Origin: Leucobacter chromiiresistens
Lineage (GTDB): Bacteria; Actinomycetota; Actinomycetes; Actinomycetales; Microbacteriaceae
Assembly (NCBI RefSeq): GCF_900102345.1
Contig: NZ_FNKB01000001.1
Location: 310,001-374,000 of the forward strand
DNA length: 64,000 nt
Direction: 5' to 3'
Shown here: positions 19,431 through 28,456 of the stretch, in pieces
Numbering within the stretch: position 1 is the stretch's first letter
Layout: each line of letters starts with the position of its first letter
Notes under the pieces: generated by a model
The model's input: the letters and a program-made list of their open reading frames with translations, nothing else
Databases searched by the model: none
What the model was told of the DNA's origin: nothing
Translations under genes and position numbers: made by a program

Positions 19431-22043
19431 ATGTACTGGAGAACCCGCCCGCGCAGCGCGACGGATCCCCGACGGAGCGCGCTCGCGCTGCGCAGATGCA
19501 CCACCGCCGTGCTCGCCGCGCTGCTCTGCGCGACCGGCGCCCAGCTCGCCCCGCAGGCGGCGATCGCGACCGGCGAGGCGGCACCGGCCGAGTCGACCGC
19601 CGAAGCGCCCGCCGAGACGACGACGCCCGAGGCCCCGGCTGACGCCGAGGAGCCCGAGCCGACCGCCGACGCGGGCGACCCCGCCCCGACGCCGCAGCCC
19701 GCCGACGAGACGCCCGAACCCACCGAGCCGACCGACCCGAGCGCCGAGCCCCCCGCACCCGAGACGCCCGATCCGAACGCCAACGGCCCGCCCCGGTTCA
19801 CGGGAGACGCGAGCGCCGAGGCCGCACTCGCCTGCGTCGCGGGCACCTACTACTCGGTGTCGTCGACCGGCCAGCTGCGATCCGTCACCGGCCAGACGGT
19901 GACCAACATCAGCCCGCCCGCCACCGGAGTCACGAGCTTCAACGGCCTCGGGGTCGGAACGGGCGGCGAACGGGTCTACGCCTACGAGCGCACCAACACC
20001 GGGCGCACCGCCACCATGTGGTCGTTCAACACCACGACGAACGCCTGGACGAACACCGGCCACACCTACAACACGACCACCGCGGCGAACGGCGCCTACA
20101 CCGGAACGCTCATCGCCGGCGCGGTGAATCAGAGCACCGGCAACTTCAACTTCGGCGGATTCCAGTCCGTGACCGTCGGCGGCACCGCGACCCTGCAGTT
20201 CAAGATCTGGCGATACGTTCCCGCGACCGGCGCGTTCACCTACCTCGGGTACATCAATGCGGGCGCCGACTCGGGCCAGGGCGCCAACGGCGACCTCGAC
20301 TTCGACGCCAACGGCAACATGTTCATCCTGCGCGGCACGGGCACCACGGCCACCCTGCACTCCGTCACCGCGGCGAACCTCGCGGCGGCGAACGGCGGCC
20401 TGATCCCCTCGTCGGCGCTCAGCAGCTTCGCCTCGCAGTCGAACGTCAACGGCATCGCGTTCGACGCCAGCGGGCGCCTCTTCCTCGGCTCGCAGACCAC
20501 CGTCGAGGCGTACACGATGCCCGGTTTCACGAACCGCCAGGTCGTCAACTCGACGCTCACCGACAGCACCGACCTCGCCTCGTGCTCCCCCCCTCCCACC
20601 GTCACCGTCGAGAAGCGCGTGAACGCCCGCGCCAAAGCGGAGGATCAGTTCACGCTCAGCCTCACCAACGGAGCCACCACGGTGGGCACCGCCACCACGA
20701 GCGGCGACGCCGTCGGCGTGCAGACGCAGCGCGTCGGGCCCGTGCCCACCGGCCGCGGAGCGACGCTGACCTTCACCGAGACGGCCGCCGGGCAGACCCG
20801 ACTCTCCGACTACACCACCGCCTACGAGTGCCGCGTCGACGGCTCCACCACCCCGCTCGTCTCCGGCACCGGCACCTCGGGAACCCTCACCGTGCCCACC
20901 ACGGGCCAGTCGATCGTGTGCACGTTCACGAACTCCACCCGGCCGGCGACCCTGCGCGTGAACAAGGTCTGGGTGGTCGACGGCCAGCAGTTCGCCCAGG
21001 GCAGCCAGCCCGCCGGCATCAACGCGACCCTCGGCCTCTCACCGCAGGGCACCACGACGGGCGCCCCGCAGTGGGGGCAGCAGCGCAGCGGCTTCGCCGT
21101 GGGCCAGAACGTCGCCGTCTCCGAGCAGGTGACCCTCGATCCCGCGGTCGTGCCCGGCTGCCGGCTCACCGCCGCGACGATCTCGGGATCCGGAATCACG
21201 GGAACGCCGGCACTCGGCGCACCCACCACCGTCACCCTCCCCGCCGCCGCGAACGAGCTCACGATCACGAACACCGTCACCTGCGAGCAGACCCTGACGC
21301 TCGTCAAGCAGGTGACGAACAGCTTCGGCGGCGCCCTCGCGCCGGCAGCGTGGAACGGGCGGCTGCACGCGCAGCAGACCGGATCGCCCCGGCTCGACTT
21401 CACCACCGGCCAGACGCGCACCGTCGCCACCGGCGCCTACGTGATCAGCGAGCGCCAGCTCGACGGCTACGACCTCACCGGCGTGGCCTGCCAGGGCGCC
21501 GCCTTCTCCGCCGCTACCAGCACGCTCACCATCGCGCGCGGGCAGCAGGCCACGTGCACCCTCACCAACCGCGACCTGCCGGGCGACGTCACCTGGTCGA
21601 AGGTCGGGCCCGACGGCGACGCGCTCGCCGGATCCCGATGGACCCTCACCGGCCCGGGGTCGACCGCCGTCGTGATCGACGACTGCACCGCGGCCTCCGC
21701 CGCGGCCTGCACGGGCCGCGACGCGAACCCCAGCGCCGGCGGCTTCCGCGTCACCGGCCTCGCCTGGGGCGATTACACGCTCACCGAGACCTCCCCGCCC
21801 GCCGGGTTCGTGCGCGACCCCGCCGTCCACCGATTCACCATCACCGCGACGCAGCGCACGGTCGGCCTCGGCGCCTACGCCAACGCGCAGGTCACGGGCC
21901 CAGAGCTCCCCTTCACCGGAGGCGCCGGATCCGACGCCTTCACGCTCATCGGCGCATCGATCCTCGGCGGCGGCGTCATCGCCGCCATCGCGCTCGGGCT
22001 TCGACGAAGGGCGGTGAGCCAGGCACCCCGCGCCACTCCATGA
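19431..22043 (+). CDS. LPXTG-anchored pilus/adhesin surface protein with SpaA-like domains
   Basis: An 870-residue cell-wall-anchored protein. An Arg-rich start and a hydrophobic core (TTAVLAALLCATGAQL) form the signal peptide. A Pro/Glu/Thr-rich stalk (~50-115) follows. Residues ~125-385 contain repeated blade-like units (TGQLRSVTG, NTNTG-type turns, DFDANGNMFILRG, AFDASGRLFLGS) that look like a beta-propeller. Three or more immunoglobulin/prealbumin-like repeats follow, with the last ending FTETSPPAGF-like (TLTETSPPAGFVRD). The sorting signal is LPFTG (826-830), a hydrophobic span and an Arg tail. It is probably the pilus tip or ancillary adhesin, with major pilin and sortase genes directly downstream. 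ATG 19431 has CGGAG upstream. Confidence 0.82.
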   Translation: MYWRTRPRSATDPRRSALALRRCTTAVLAALLCATGAQLAPQAAIATGEAAPAESTAEAPAETTTPEAPADAEEPEPTADAGDPAPTPQPADETPEPTEPTDPSAEPPAPETPDPNANGPPRFTGDASAEAALACVAGTYYSVSSTGQLRSVTGQTVTNISPPATGVTSFNGLGVGTGGERVYAYERTNTGRTATMWSFNTTTNAWTNTGHTYNTTTAANGAYTGTLIAGAVNQSTGNFNFGGFQSVTVGGTATLQFKIWRYVPATGAFTYLGYINAGADSGQGANGDLDFDANGNMFILRGTGTTATLHSVTAANLAAANGGLIPSSALSSFASQSNVNGIAFDASGRLFLGSQTTVEAYTMPGFTNRQVVNSTLTDSTDLASCSPPPTVTVEKRVNARAKAEDQFTLSLTNGATTVGTATTSGDAVGVQTQRVGPVPTGRGATLTFTETAAGQTRLSDYTTAYECRVDGSTTPLVSGTGTSGTLTVPTTGQSIVCTFTNSTRPATLRVNKVWVVDGQQFAQGSQPAGINATLGLSPQGTTTGAPQWGQQRSGFAVGQNVAVSEQVTLDPAVVPGCRLTAATISGSGITGTPALGAPTTVTLPAAANELTITNTVTCEQTLTLVKQVTNSFGGALAPAAWNGRLHAQQTGSPRLDFTTGQTRTVATGAYVISERQLDGYDLTGVACQGAAFSAATSTLTIARGQQATCTLTNRDLPGDVTWSKVGPDGDALAGSRWTLTGPGSTAVVIDDCTAASAAACTGRDANPSAGGFRVTGLAWGDYTLTETSPPAGFVRDPAVHRFTITATQRTVGLGAYANAQVTGPELPFTGGAGSDAFTLIGASILGGGVIAAIALGLRRRAVSQAPRATP

Positions 22044-22137
22044 CTCGCAGACGCACGCATCACCGCCCGTCACGCACCACGCACCCACCAACTCACGCAC
22101 TCACGCTGATTCCCTTGCAGGAAAGGACCCACACACC

Positions 22138-23520
22138 ATGAGACGCACCGCCTCCCACCTCTGGGGCTTGCTCGCCGTCGGCGCCATCGCCGCGGCGGCG
22201 ATCGTCGCCGCGCCGGCGGCCCCCGCACTGGCCGACAACATCGACCCCGCGGCGCCGACCTCGCTCACCATCCACAAGTACGCCGGCAGCGAGGGCGCCG
22301 AAGGCGACGGCTCGGAGATCGCCGACCCCTCGGGCCTCGGCACCCCCCTCGCCGGCGTCGAGTTCACCATCACCCCGGTGACGGCGAGCGCGTCGGGGCC
22401 GATCACGCTCACGACGCCGGCCGGCTGGGAGCGCGCCAGCAACCTGACGCCCGCCGACGTGCGGGGCGGCGGGTTCACGCTCGGCACCCCGACCGTCGTC
22501 ACGACGGGCGCCGACGGCAGCATCAGCTCCGCACTGCCCATCGGCCTGTACCTGGTCGAGGAGACCGATCCCGGCGGCAACAACGTCGTGTCGCCCGTCG
22601 ATCCCTTCCTCGTCACGCTGCCCACCCCGGCCGGCGGCGGCGAGTGGACGTACGACGTGCACGTCTACCCCAAGAACCAGCTCAACGCGACCACGCCCCA
22701 GAAGACCGTCGCCGCCCCAGACACGCTCGTGCTCGGCGCACCGGTCACCTGGACGATCACGGCGCCCGTGCCCGCCCTCAACCAGGGCGGCACGTACACC
22801 GACTTCACCATCATCGACGCCCTCGACCCGCGGCTGTCGTTCGTGAGCGCCACGATCCGCACCCCCGGCTTCGCGCAGGGCACCGACTACACTGTGACGA
22901 ACACGGGCGGAACGGTGACGATCGCGCTCACCGCCACCGGGCGTGCACAGCTCGTCGCTGGCGCGATCCTCCACATCGGCGTCGTCACCGAGGTCGACAG
23001 CCTCGGAGGCGACGGCGTCGTGACGAACCAGGCGACCGTGCGCACCAACGGGGCGCCCGCGCTCACCGGCGTCTCCAGCACCAACTGGGGCGCGCTGCAG
23101 ATCCTCAAGCACGTCGCCGGCGACCAGACCGACCCGCTCGCCGACGCCGAGTTCGCCGTCTTCAGCGACGCCGAGGCGACCGAGCAGATCGCGACCCTCA
23201 CCACCGACGAGACCGGCACCGCCGACATCTCCCTGTGGACCGGCAACGACGCGACCTCCGAGCGCTCCTACTGGATCCGCGAGACGGTGGCCCCCGCCGG
23301 CTTCATCCTCGACGCGCAGCTGCGCGAGATCGTGGTGCCCGCCAGCGGCACCGCCGACCCCGTCGTGCTCGCCGTGGCGAACGCGCAGCGCACCGGGCCC
23401 GATCTGCCGCTCACCGGCGCGCAGGGGCAGCTGTGGCTCTCCGTCGCGGGCGTCGCCGTGCTCGCCGCGGCCGTCGGCGCGGCGCTCGTCGTCGCGCGCA
23501 AGCGTCGGCAGCACCGCTGA
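22138..23520 (+). CDS. SpaH/EbpB-type major pilin (LPXTG)
   Basis: A 460-residue fimbrial shaft pilin. A signal peptide (1-32, ending PALA) precedes the N-terminal domain. The pilin motif VYPKN (176-180) supplies Lys179, the residue joined to the next subunit. A D-type isopeptide domain follows, and the C-terminal domain contains the E-box-like IRETVAPAGF. LPLTG (423-427), a hydrophobic span and RKRRQHR make the sorting signal. Known systems polymerise such pilins through a class C sortase, which is encoded next. AGGAAAGGA precedes ATG 22138. It lies 94 bp after the ancillary protein gene and is likely co-transcribed with it. Confidence 0.93.
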   Translation: MRRTASHLWGLLAVGAIAAAAIVAAPAAPALADNIDPAAPTSLTIHKYAGSEGAEGDGSEIADPSGLGTPLAGVEFTITPVTASASGPITLTTPAGWERASNLTPADVRGGGFTLGTPTVVTTGADGSISSALPIGLYLVEETDPGGNNVVSPVDPFLVTLPTPAGGGEWTYDVHVYPKNQLNATTPQKTVAAPDTLVLGAPVTWTITAPVPALNQGGTYTDFTIIDALDPRLSFVSATIRTPGFAQGTDYTVTNTGGTVTIALTATGRAQLVAGAILHIGVVTEVDSLGGDGVVTNQATVRTNGAPALTGVSSTNWGALQILKHVAGDQTDPLADAEFAVFSDAEATEQIATLTTDETGTADISLWTGNDATSERSYWIRETVAPAGFILDAQLREIVVPASGTADPVVLAVANAQRTGPDLPLTGAQGQLWLSVAGVAVLAAAVGAALVVARKRRQHR

Positions 23521-23549
23521 AACGCGACCGCACGCGGCACCGGCGTCCG

Positions 23550-24440
23550 GTGACGGCCGCTGACGCCGGGCGGGGGCGCACGACCCCCGCCCGGCGTTGG
23601 CGCGCTCCCATCGCGCCGCTGATCATCGCACTCGTCGCGCTGATCGGGCTCACGATCCTCGTCTACCCGACGGCCGCCGCCTGGTTCGCGCAGCGCGAGC
23701 AGTCGCGGCTCCTCGGGGAGGCGGGTGAGGTGACCGACGCCCACGCGGAGCGCAACGCCGCGAGCATCGCCCAGGCCCGCGAGTACAACGACGCCCTGCG
23801 GGCCGGCGCCCGCATCGAGGCGAACGAGCGCCTCCCCCTCGGCGGCGGCGAGATCGCCGACGACGCCCTCGACTACCGCGCCGTGCTCGACGACGACGCG
23901 ACCGGAGTGATGACGCGCGTGCGCATCCCCCGCATCGACGTCGACCTGCCGACCTTCCACGGCACCTCCGACGAGACGCTGCTCCGCGGGCTCGGCCACC
24001 TCGAGGGCACCTCGCTCCCCGTCGGCGGTGCGGGCACGCACGCCGTCATCACGGGGCACCGCGGGCTCGCGGACGCCCGCATGTTCACCGACCTCGACCG
24101 GGTGCGGGTCGACGACACCCTCACCCTGACCACCTTCGGCGAGGTGCTCGCGTACCGCGTCGTGTCGACGACGGTGGTCGATCCCGATCAGACCGAGTCG
24201 CTGCAGGCGCAGGAGGGCCGCGACCTCGTCACCCTGGTGACCTGCACCCCGCTCGGCATCAACTCGCAGCGCATCCTCGTCACCGCCGAGCGCATCTACC
24301 CGACGCCGAAGGCCGACCGCGAGGCGGGCCTCGCCGACCCGCACGCGAGCGACGCGCCCTGGTGGGCCGCCATTCTGGGCGGCGGCGCGCTCGTCGCCGG
24401 CGTCTACGTGTGGCGCAGCGGAATCGTCTCGGTGCGCTGA
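23550..24440 (+). CDS. Class C (pilin-polymerising) sortase
   Basis: A 296-residue sortase. An N-terminal membrane segment (about 20-40) and a second C-terminal one (WWAAILGGGALVAGVYVW) are typical of class C enzymes. Catalytic residues are His170 in VITGHRG, Cys232 in TLVTCTP and Arg241 in NSQRILV. No DP-aromatic lid motif is obvious in the segment before the catalytic core. The start is uncertain: GTG 23550 is used, while the frame is open back to a CTG overlapping the pilin stop. It cleaves LPXTG signals and links pilins through the YPKN lysine. Last gene of the three-gene pilus operon. Confidence 0.9.
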   Translation: MTAADAGRGRTTPARRWRAPIAPLIIALVALIGLTILVYPTAAAWFAQREQSRLLGEAGEVTDAHAERNAASIAQAREYNDALRAGARIEANERLPLGGGEIADDALDYRAVLDDDATGVMTRVRIPRIDVDLPTFHGTSDETLLRGLGHLEGTSLPVGGAGTHAVITGHRGLADARMFTDLDRVRVDDTLTLTTFGEVLAYRVVSTTVVDPDQTESLQAQEGRDLVTLVTCTPLGINSQRILVTAERIYPTPKADREAGLADPHASDAPWWAAILGGGALVAGVYVWRSGIVSVR

Positions 24441-24536
24441 CGCCCGCGCGGGTCGGCGCACCGAACGGCCGGGCCCGAGGTGAACGACGCGCGAACACGA
24501 CCACCGCGGCACCCCCGGCCGGGCTACGCTGATCCC

Positions 24537-25856
24537 ATGAGCGACCACGTGCTGCCTGCTCCCGCCGCCCCGGGCACGGGCGCCCCCGAATCCGTGCGGA
24601 GGCGAACCGTGCTCGCCTGGTCGCTGTGGGACTGGGGCTCCGCCTCGTTCAACGCGGTCGTCACGACGTTCGTCTTCAGCGTCTACATCACGAGCGCCCC
24701 GTTCGGCCCGGAGGAGAAGGTCTCGCGCGAGCTCGGCATCGCCCTGCTCGTCGCGGGCATCGTGGTGGCGCTCTTCGCCCCCGTGATCGGCCGGCTCACC
24801 GACCAGGCCGGCCGTCGCAAGACGTGGCTCGCGATCAACACCGGCATCGTGGTCGCCGCGACGCTGCTCATGGTCTTCGTCGCGCCCGACGAGCAATTCC
24901 TGATCTTCGGCCTCGTACTGCTCGCCATCGGCAACGTCGCCTTCGAGTTCGCGAGCGTCAGCTACAACGCGATGCTCGGCCAGATCGCCACCAACCGCAA
25001 CGTGGGCAAGATCTCCGGAATCGGCTGGGGCATGGGCTACCTCGGCGGCATCGTGCTCCTCGCACTGATCCTGGTCGGCTTCATCTTCCCCGAGGTGGGC
25101 TGGTTCGGCGTCACCTCCGACGGCGCCTGGAACGTGCGCATCGCGATGCTGCTCGCCGCCGTGTGGTTCGCGGTGTTCGCGATCCCCGTGTTCTTCGCGG
25201 TCCCCGAGATTGCCGCCGCCGCCCACCCCGAGCACACCGGGCGCTGGTTCCTCCGCGCGTACGCCGACGTGTTCCGCAGCATCGCCGGGCTCTGGCGCGA
25301 CGCCCGCCAGACCCTGCACTTCCTCATCGCGAGCGCCGTCTTCCGCGACGGGCTCGCCGGCGTGTTCACCTTCGGCGGCGTCATCGCCGCGCGCAGCTTC
25401 GGGTTCGACAACACGACCGTGATCCTCTTCGCCATCGCGGCGAACGTGGTCGCCGGGCTCGCGACCATCGTCGTCGGGTTCTTCGAGGATCACCTCGGCG
25501 CGAAGCGGGTCATGGTCTCGTCGATCGTGCTCATGGTGATCTGCGCCATGCTCGTCTTCGCGCTGCACGACGCCGGCACCTGGGTGTTCTGGGTGTTCGG
25601 CCTCATGCTCTGCATCTTCGTCGGACCCGTGCAGTCCGCCAGTCGATCCTTCCTCGCACGGCTGATCCCCGCCGGGCGGGAGGGCGAGATCTTCGGCCTC
25701 TACGCCACCACCGGCCGCGCGGTCTCGTTCCTCGCCCCCGCCGGCTTCACCATCGCGATCGCCATCGGCGGCGAGACCATCTTCGGGATCATCGGCATCG
25801 GCGCCGTGCTGCTCATCGGCCTGCTGCTGCTCCTGCCCGTGCGCACGACGCGGTGA
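24537..25856 (+). CDS. MFS transporter, UMF1/Atg22-like
   Basis: A 439-residue transporter with about twelve hydrophobic spans. The N-terminal signature AWSLWDWGSASFNAVVTTFVFSVY, the loop GRLTDQAGRRKTW, and GIGWGMGYLGGI are characteristic of the UMF1 (vacuole-effluxer Atg22-like) branch. It probably exports amino acids or other small molecules; the substrate is unknown. TACGCT (24525-24530) is six bases before ATG 24537, suggesting a leaderless transcript. The gene stands alone between the sortase and the helicase gene. Confidence 0.83.
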   Translation: MSDHVLPAPAAPGTGAPESVRRRTVLAWSLWDWGSASFNAVVTTFVFSVYITSAPFGPEEKVSRELGIALLVAGIVVALFAPVIGRLTDQAGRRKTWLAINTGIVVAATLLMVFVAPDEQFLIFGLVLLAIGNVAFEFASVSYNAMLGQIATNRNVGKISGIGWGMGYLGGIVLLALILVGFIFPEVGWFGVTSDGAWNVRIAMLLAAVWFAVFAIPVFFAVPEIAAAAHPEHTGRWFLRAYADVFRSIAGLWRDARQTLHFLIASAVFRDGLAGVFTFGGVIAARSFGFDNTTVILFAIAANVVAGLATIVVGFFEDHLGAKRVMVSSIVLMVICAMLVFALHDAGTWVFWVFGLMLCIFVGPVQSASRSFLARLIPAGREGEIFGLYATTGRAVSFLAPAGFTIAIAIGGETIFGIIGIGAVLLIGLLLLLPVRTTR

Positions 25857-25900
25857 GCCGGCACGCCCCGGCGGCGCGCCCGGGGCAGTAGCCTGTTCGG

Positions 25901-27175
25901 GTGCCCCGTCCCGAACTCTCCGCCGAGCAGCGCGCCGTCTACGAGCGCATCGAGCACACCCGCGAGCACCTGTTCATCACCGGTCGCGCCGGCACCGGCA
26001 AGTCGACCATTCTGAACCACCTGTCGTGGAACACCAGCAAGATCATCGCCGTGTGCGCCCCGACCGGTGTGGCGGCGCTGAACGTCGGCGGCCAGACCAT
26101 CCACTCCCTGCTGCGGCTCCCCACCGGCATCATCGCCGACCACGACCTCGACCAGCCGGCGGAGCTCAAGAAGATGCTCGCCGCCATCGACACCCTCGTG
26201 ATCGACGAGATCTCGATGGTGTCGGCCGACCTCATGGACGCGATCGACCGCTCGCTGCGCCTCGCGCGCGGCAAGCGGCACGACCCCTTCGGCGGGGCGC
26301 AGATCATCATGTTCGGCGACCCGTACCAACTGCCCCCCGTGCCGCCGCGCGACCCGCACGAGCGCGCCTACTTCGCCGACACCTACCGCTCGCTGTGGTT
26401 CTTCGACGCGAACGTGTGGAAGTCGGCGCCGCTCTCCACCTTCGAACTGCTCGAAGTGCACCGGCAGCGCGACGACCGGTTCAAGCAGATTCTCGGAGCG
26501 GTGCGCCACGGAGTCGTCGCCGAGGATCAGGCGAACGAGCTCAATGCGGCCGGCGCCCGCCCCGCGCCCCGCGACGTCATCACCCTGGCGACCACGAACG
26601 CGACCGTGAACCGGCTGAACGCGCAGCGCCTCGCCGAGATCAAGGGATCGTCGCTGCGCGCCGTCGCCGAGATCAACGGCGAGTTCCGCGAGAACACCTA
26701 CCCCGCCGACGAGGTGCTCGAGCTGAAGCCCGGGGCGCAGGTGATGTTTCTGCGCAACGACCCCGACGGCCGGTGGGTGAACGGCACCATCGGCACGGTG
26801 TCGCGCGTCTCGGGCACCGTGTGGGTGGAGGTGGATCGCGAGGAGTTCGAGGTCGAACCGATGGTCTGGGAGCGGTACCGCTACCGGTACGACTCGGAGA
26901 CGAAGAAGCTCGAGAAGGAAGTGGTCGCCGAGTTCGAGCAGTTCCCGCTGCGCCTCGCCTGGGCCGTGACCGTGCACAAGTCGCAGGGCCACACCTACGA
27001 CGCCGCGATCGTCGACCTCGGGCCGCGCGCCTTCAGCGCCGGGCAGACCTACGTGGCGCTGAGCCGCGTGCGCTCCCTCGACGGGCTCTACCTGCAGCGG
27101 CCCCTGCAGCCGCGCGACGTGATCGTCGACCCGAACGTCGTGCGCTTCATGCGCGGCAAGGAGGAGACGGCGTAA
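25901..27175 (+). CDS. PIF1-like / RecD2-type superfamily 1 DNA helicase
   Basis: A 424-residue SF1B helicase. Motif I (Walker A) GRAGTGKST is at 28-36, motif Ia is CAPTGVAALNVGG, motif II IDEISM is at 101-106, and motif III is FGDPYQLPPV. LLEVHRQRDDRFKQIL is motif IV, and the C-terminal VHKSQGHTYD and YVALSRVRSLDGLYL are motifs V and VI. The family unwinds DNA 5' to 3' and acts at forks and G-quadruplexes in eukaryotes; the bacterial role is poorly known. TAGCCT (25889-25894) lies six bases before the GTG start, so it is probably leaderless. Confidence 0.87.
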   Translation: MPRPELSAEQRAVYERIEHTREHLFITGRAGTGKSTILNHLSWNTSKIIAVCAPTGVAALNVGGQTIHSLLRLPTGIIADHDLDQPAELKKMLAAIDTLVIDEISMVSADLMDAIDRSLRLARGKRHDPFGGAQIIMFGDPYQLPPVPPRDPHERAYFADTYRSLWFFDANVWKSAPLSTFELLEVHRQRDDRFKQILGAVRHGVVAEDQANELNAAGARPAPRDVITLATTNATVNRLNAQRLAEIKGSSLRAVAEINGEFRENTYPADEVLELKPGAQVMFLRNDPDGRWVNGTIGTVSRVSGTVWVEVDREEFEVEPMVWERYRYRYDSETKKLEKEVVAEFEQFPLRLAWAVTVHKSQGHTYDAAIVDLGPRAFSAGQTYVALSRVRSLDGLYLQRPLQPRDVIVDPNVVRFMRGKEETA

Positions 27176-27186
27176 GCGGTGCGGGC

Positions 27187-27253
27187 GTCGCCCGGGCGCT
27201 GCCATCGCGAACGTCGCCCGGGCGCTGTCGGTGTGAGCATCGCCCGGGCGCTG
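27187..27253. repeat. Three 26-bp-spaced direct repeats downstream of the helicase gene
   Basis: The 15-mer core gtcgcccgggcgctg occurs at 27187 and 27213, and as atcgcccgggcgctg at 27239, an exact 26-bp period. Each core contains the palindrome cgcccgggcg. It lies between convergent genes (helicase and heme oxygenase) and may act as a terminator or be a mini-satellite. Confidence 0.6.
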
Positions 27254-27275
27254 CCGCCGTGGGCTGCGCTCCCGG

Positions 27276-28337
27276 CTACGCCGCCGCGAGCTTCGCCTGG
27301 CCGAGGTCGCGGAACACCGCCGTGTTGAACGCGTACGCCGTGCGCACCTCGTCGAGCATGCGAGCCCGCTCGTCGGCGTCGAGCTGCGCGCCGAGCACGT
27401 CGAGCGCGGCTCGGTAGCGGTTCTTGAACTCGGCGAGATCGCCCAGCTCGGCGAAGTCGTAGAACGCGATGCCCGCGCCCGGCAGCCCGTGCTGCTTCGC
27501 CACGCGTTTCGCGATGTACTGGCCGCCCGACAGGTCGCCGAGATACCGGGTGTAGTGGTGGGCCACCACGCCGGCGACCCAGCCCTCGGCGGCGACCTCG
27601 CGCATGCGGGCCGCGTACTCGAGCGTCGCCGGCACGGCGACGATCCGATCCCGCCAGTCCGCGCCGATCAGGTGCGCGAGATCCGCCTCGAGGGCGGGCA
27701 GGCGCACGAGCGCGGGCGTGTGGAAGCCGGCGAACCGGCGGTCGCCCGCGACCCGATCCGCTGCCGCCTCGAGCGCCTCGTACATGAAGTAGTGCTGGGC
27801 GACCAGGTCGACGTAGTCCTGCAGCGACCCCTTGCCGCGCATGATGTCCTCCATGAACGTCGCGCCCTCGCTGTCGGAGTGATCCGACCACGAGCTCTCG
27901 CGGATGATCACCGAGAACGGGCGATCGGCCGCCGCGTCGGCGCCTTCTCCGGCTGCCTCGGCGCCGTGGGCTGAGCCGCCCCCGTGGGTCTCGTCGGCGG
28001 CGTGCCCCGCGCCGGGGTGCGAGGTCGCCGGCTCCTCGTGCTCGCCGCGCGCCGGAACCCCGAGCTTCGCGCACGCGGCGATGTACAGCGCGACCACCTC
28101 TCGGCGGATCTCGGGCCGCTCGGCGATCGGGCCGCCCGGCCACGCCACCGACAGGTCGTGCTCCCCGTCGGCGTCGGTCACGCGCCACAGGCCGGCGGCC
28201 TCGGTCACGCCGACCATCGTGCTCGCCGTCGCGCCGGGATACCCGAAAGCGCGCGCGATCAGGAGGTTGTCGTCCGTGTGGTCGCCGTTCATGTGCCCGG
28301 TCACTCCCGAGATCACGTCATCCGAAAAAATCGTCAC
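27276..28337 (-). CDS. Heme oxygenase with N-terminal DUF2470 domain
   Basis: A 353-residue fusion. Residues 1-~95 are a DUF2470 domain (HMNGDHTDDNLLIARAFG), a fold related to FMN-binding and heme-utilisation proteins. Residues ~100-138 are a His/Gly/Ala-rich linker. The rest is a biliverdin-producing heme oxygenase: WSDHSDSE places the proximal heme ligand at His153, and RYLGDLSGGQ is the distal-helix signature. The enzyme opens heme to release iron, CO and biliverdin. An iron-box-like palindrome overlaps the promoter, so iron-replete repression by DtxR/IdeR is likely. GTG 28337 lies six bases after TAGACT, so the transcript is leaderless. The His-rich linker may bind metal (inference). Confidence 0.92.
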   Translation of the reverse strand: MTIFSDDVISGVTGHMNGDHTDDNLLIARAFGYPGATASTMVGVTEAAGLWRVTDADGEHDLSVAWPGGPIAERPEIRREVVALYIAACAKLGVPARGEHEEPATSHPGAGHAADETHGGGSAHGAEAAGEGADAAADRPFSVIIRESSWSDHSDSEGATFMEDIMRGKGSLQDYVDLVAQHYFMYEALEAAADRVAGDRRFAGFHTPALVRLPALEADLAHLIGADWRDRIVAVPATLEYAARMREVAAEGWVAGVVAHHYTRYLGDLSGGQYIAKRVAKQHGLPGAGIAFYDFAELGDLAEFKNRYRAALDVLGAQLDADERARMLDEVRTAYAFNTAVFRDLGQAKLAAA

Positions 28338-28343
28338 CAGGTC

Positions 28344-28369
28344 AGTCTAGTAAGGGTTGCCTCACTTCA
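28344..28369 (-). promoter_or_regulatory. Iron box (DtxR/IdeR-like) and -10 of heme oxygenase gene
   Basis: Positions 28351-28369 match the 19-bp DtxR/IdeR consensus TWAGGTTAGSCTAACCTWA at 14 positions by my count. The -10 TAGACT (28349-28344, minus strand) abuts it, so a bound iron-dependent repressor would occlude the promoter. Confidence 0.65.
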
Positions 28370-28456
28370 CTCCACCCCGCCGCGAACTTCTCAGTCGCAC
28401 GCACTAGACTCCCGTGTGTTCTGTGTCCAATTCACCCTCGAGATTGGCGGTCGAAT

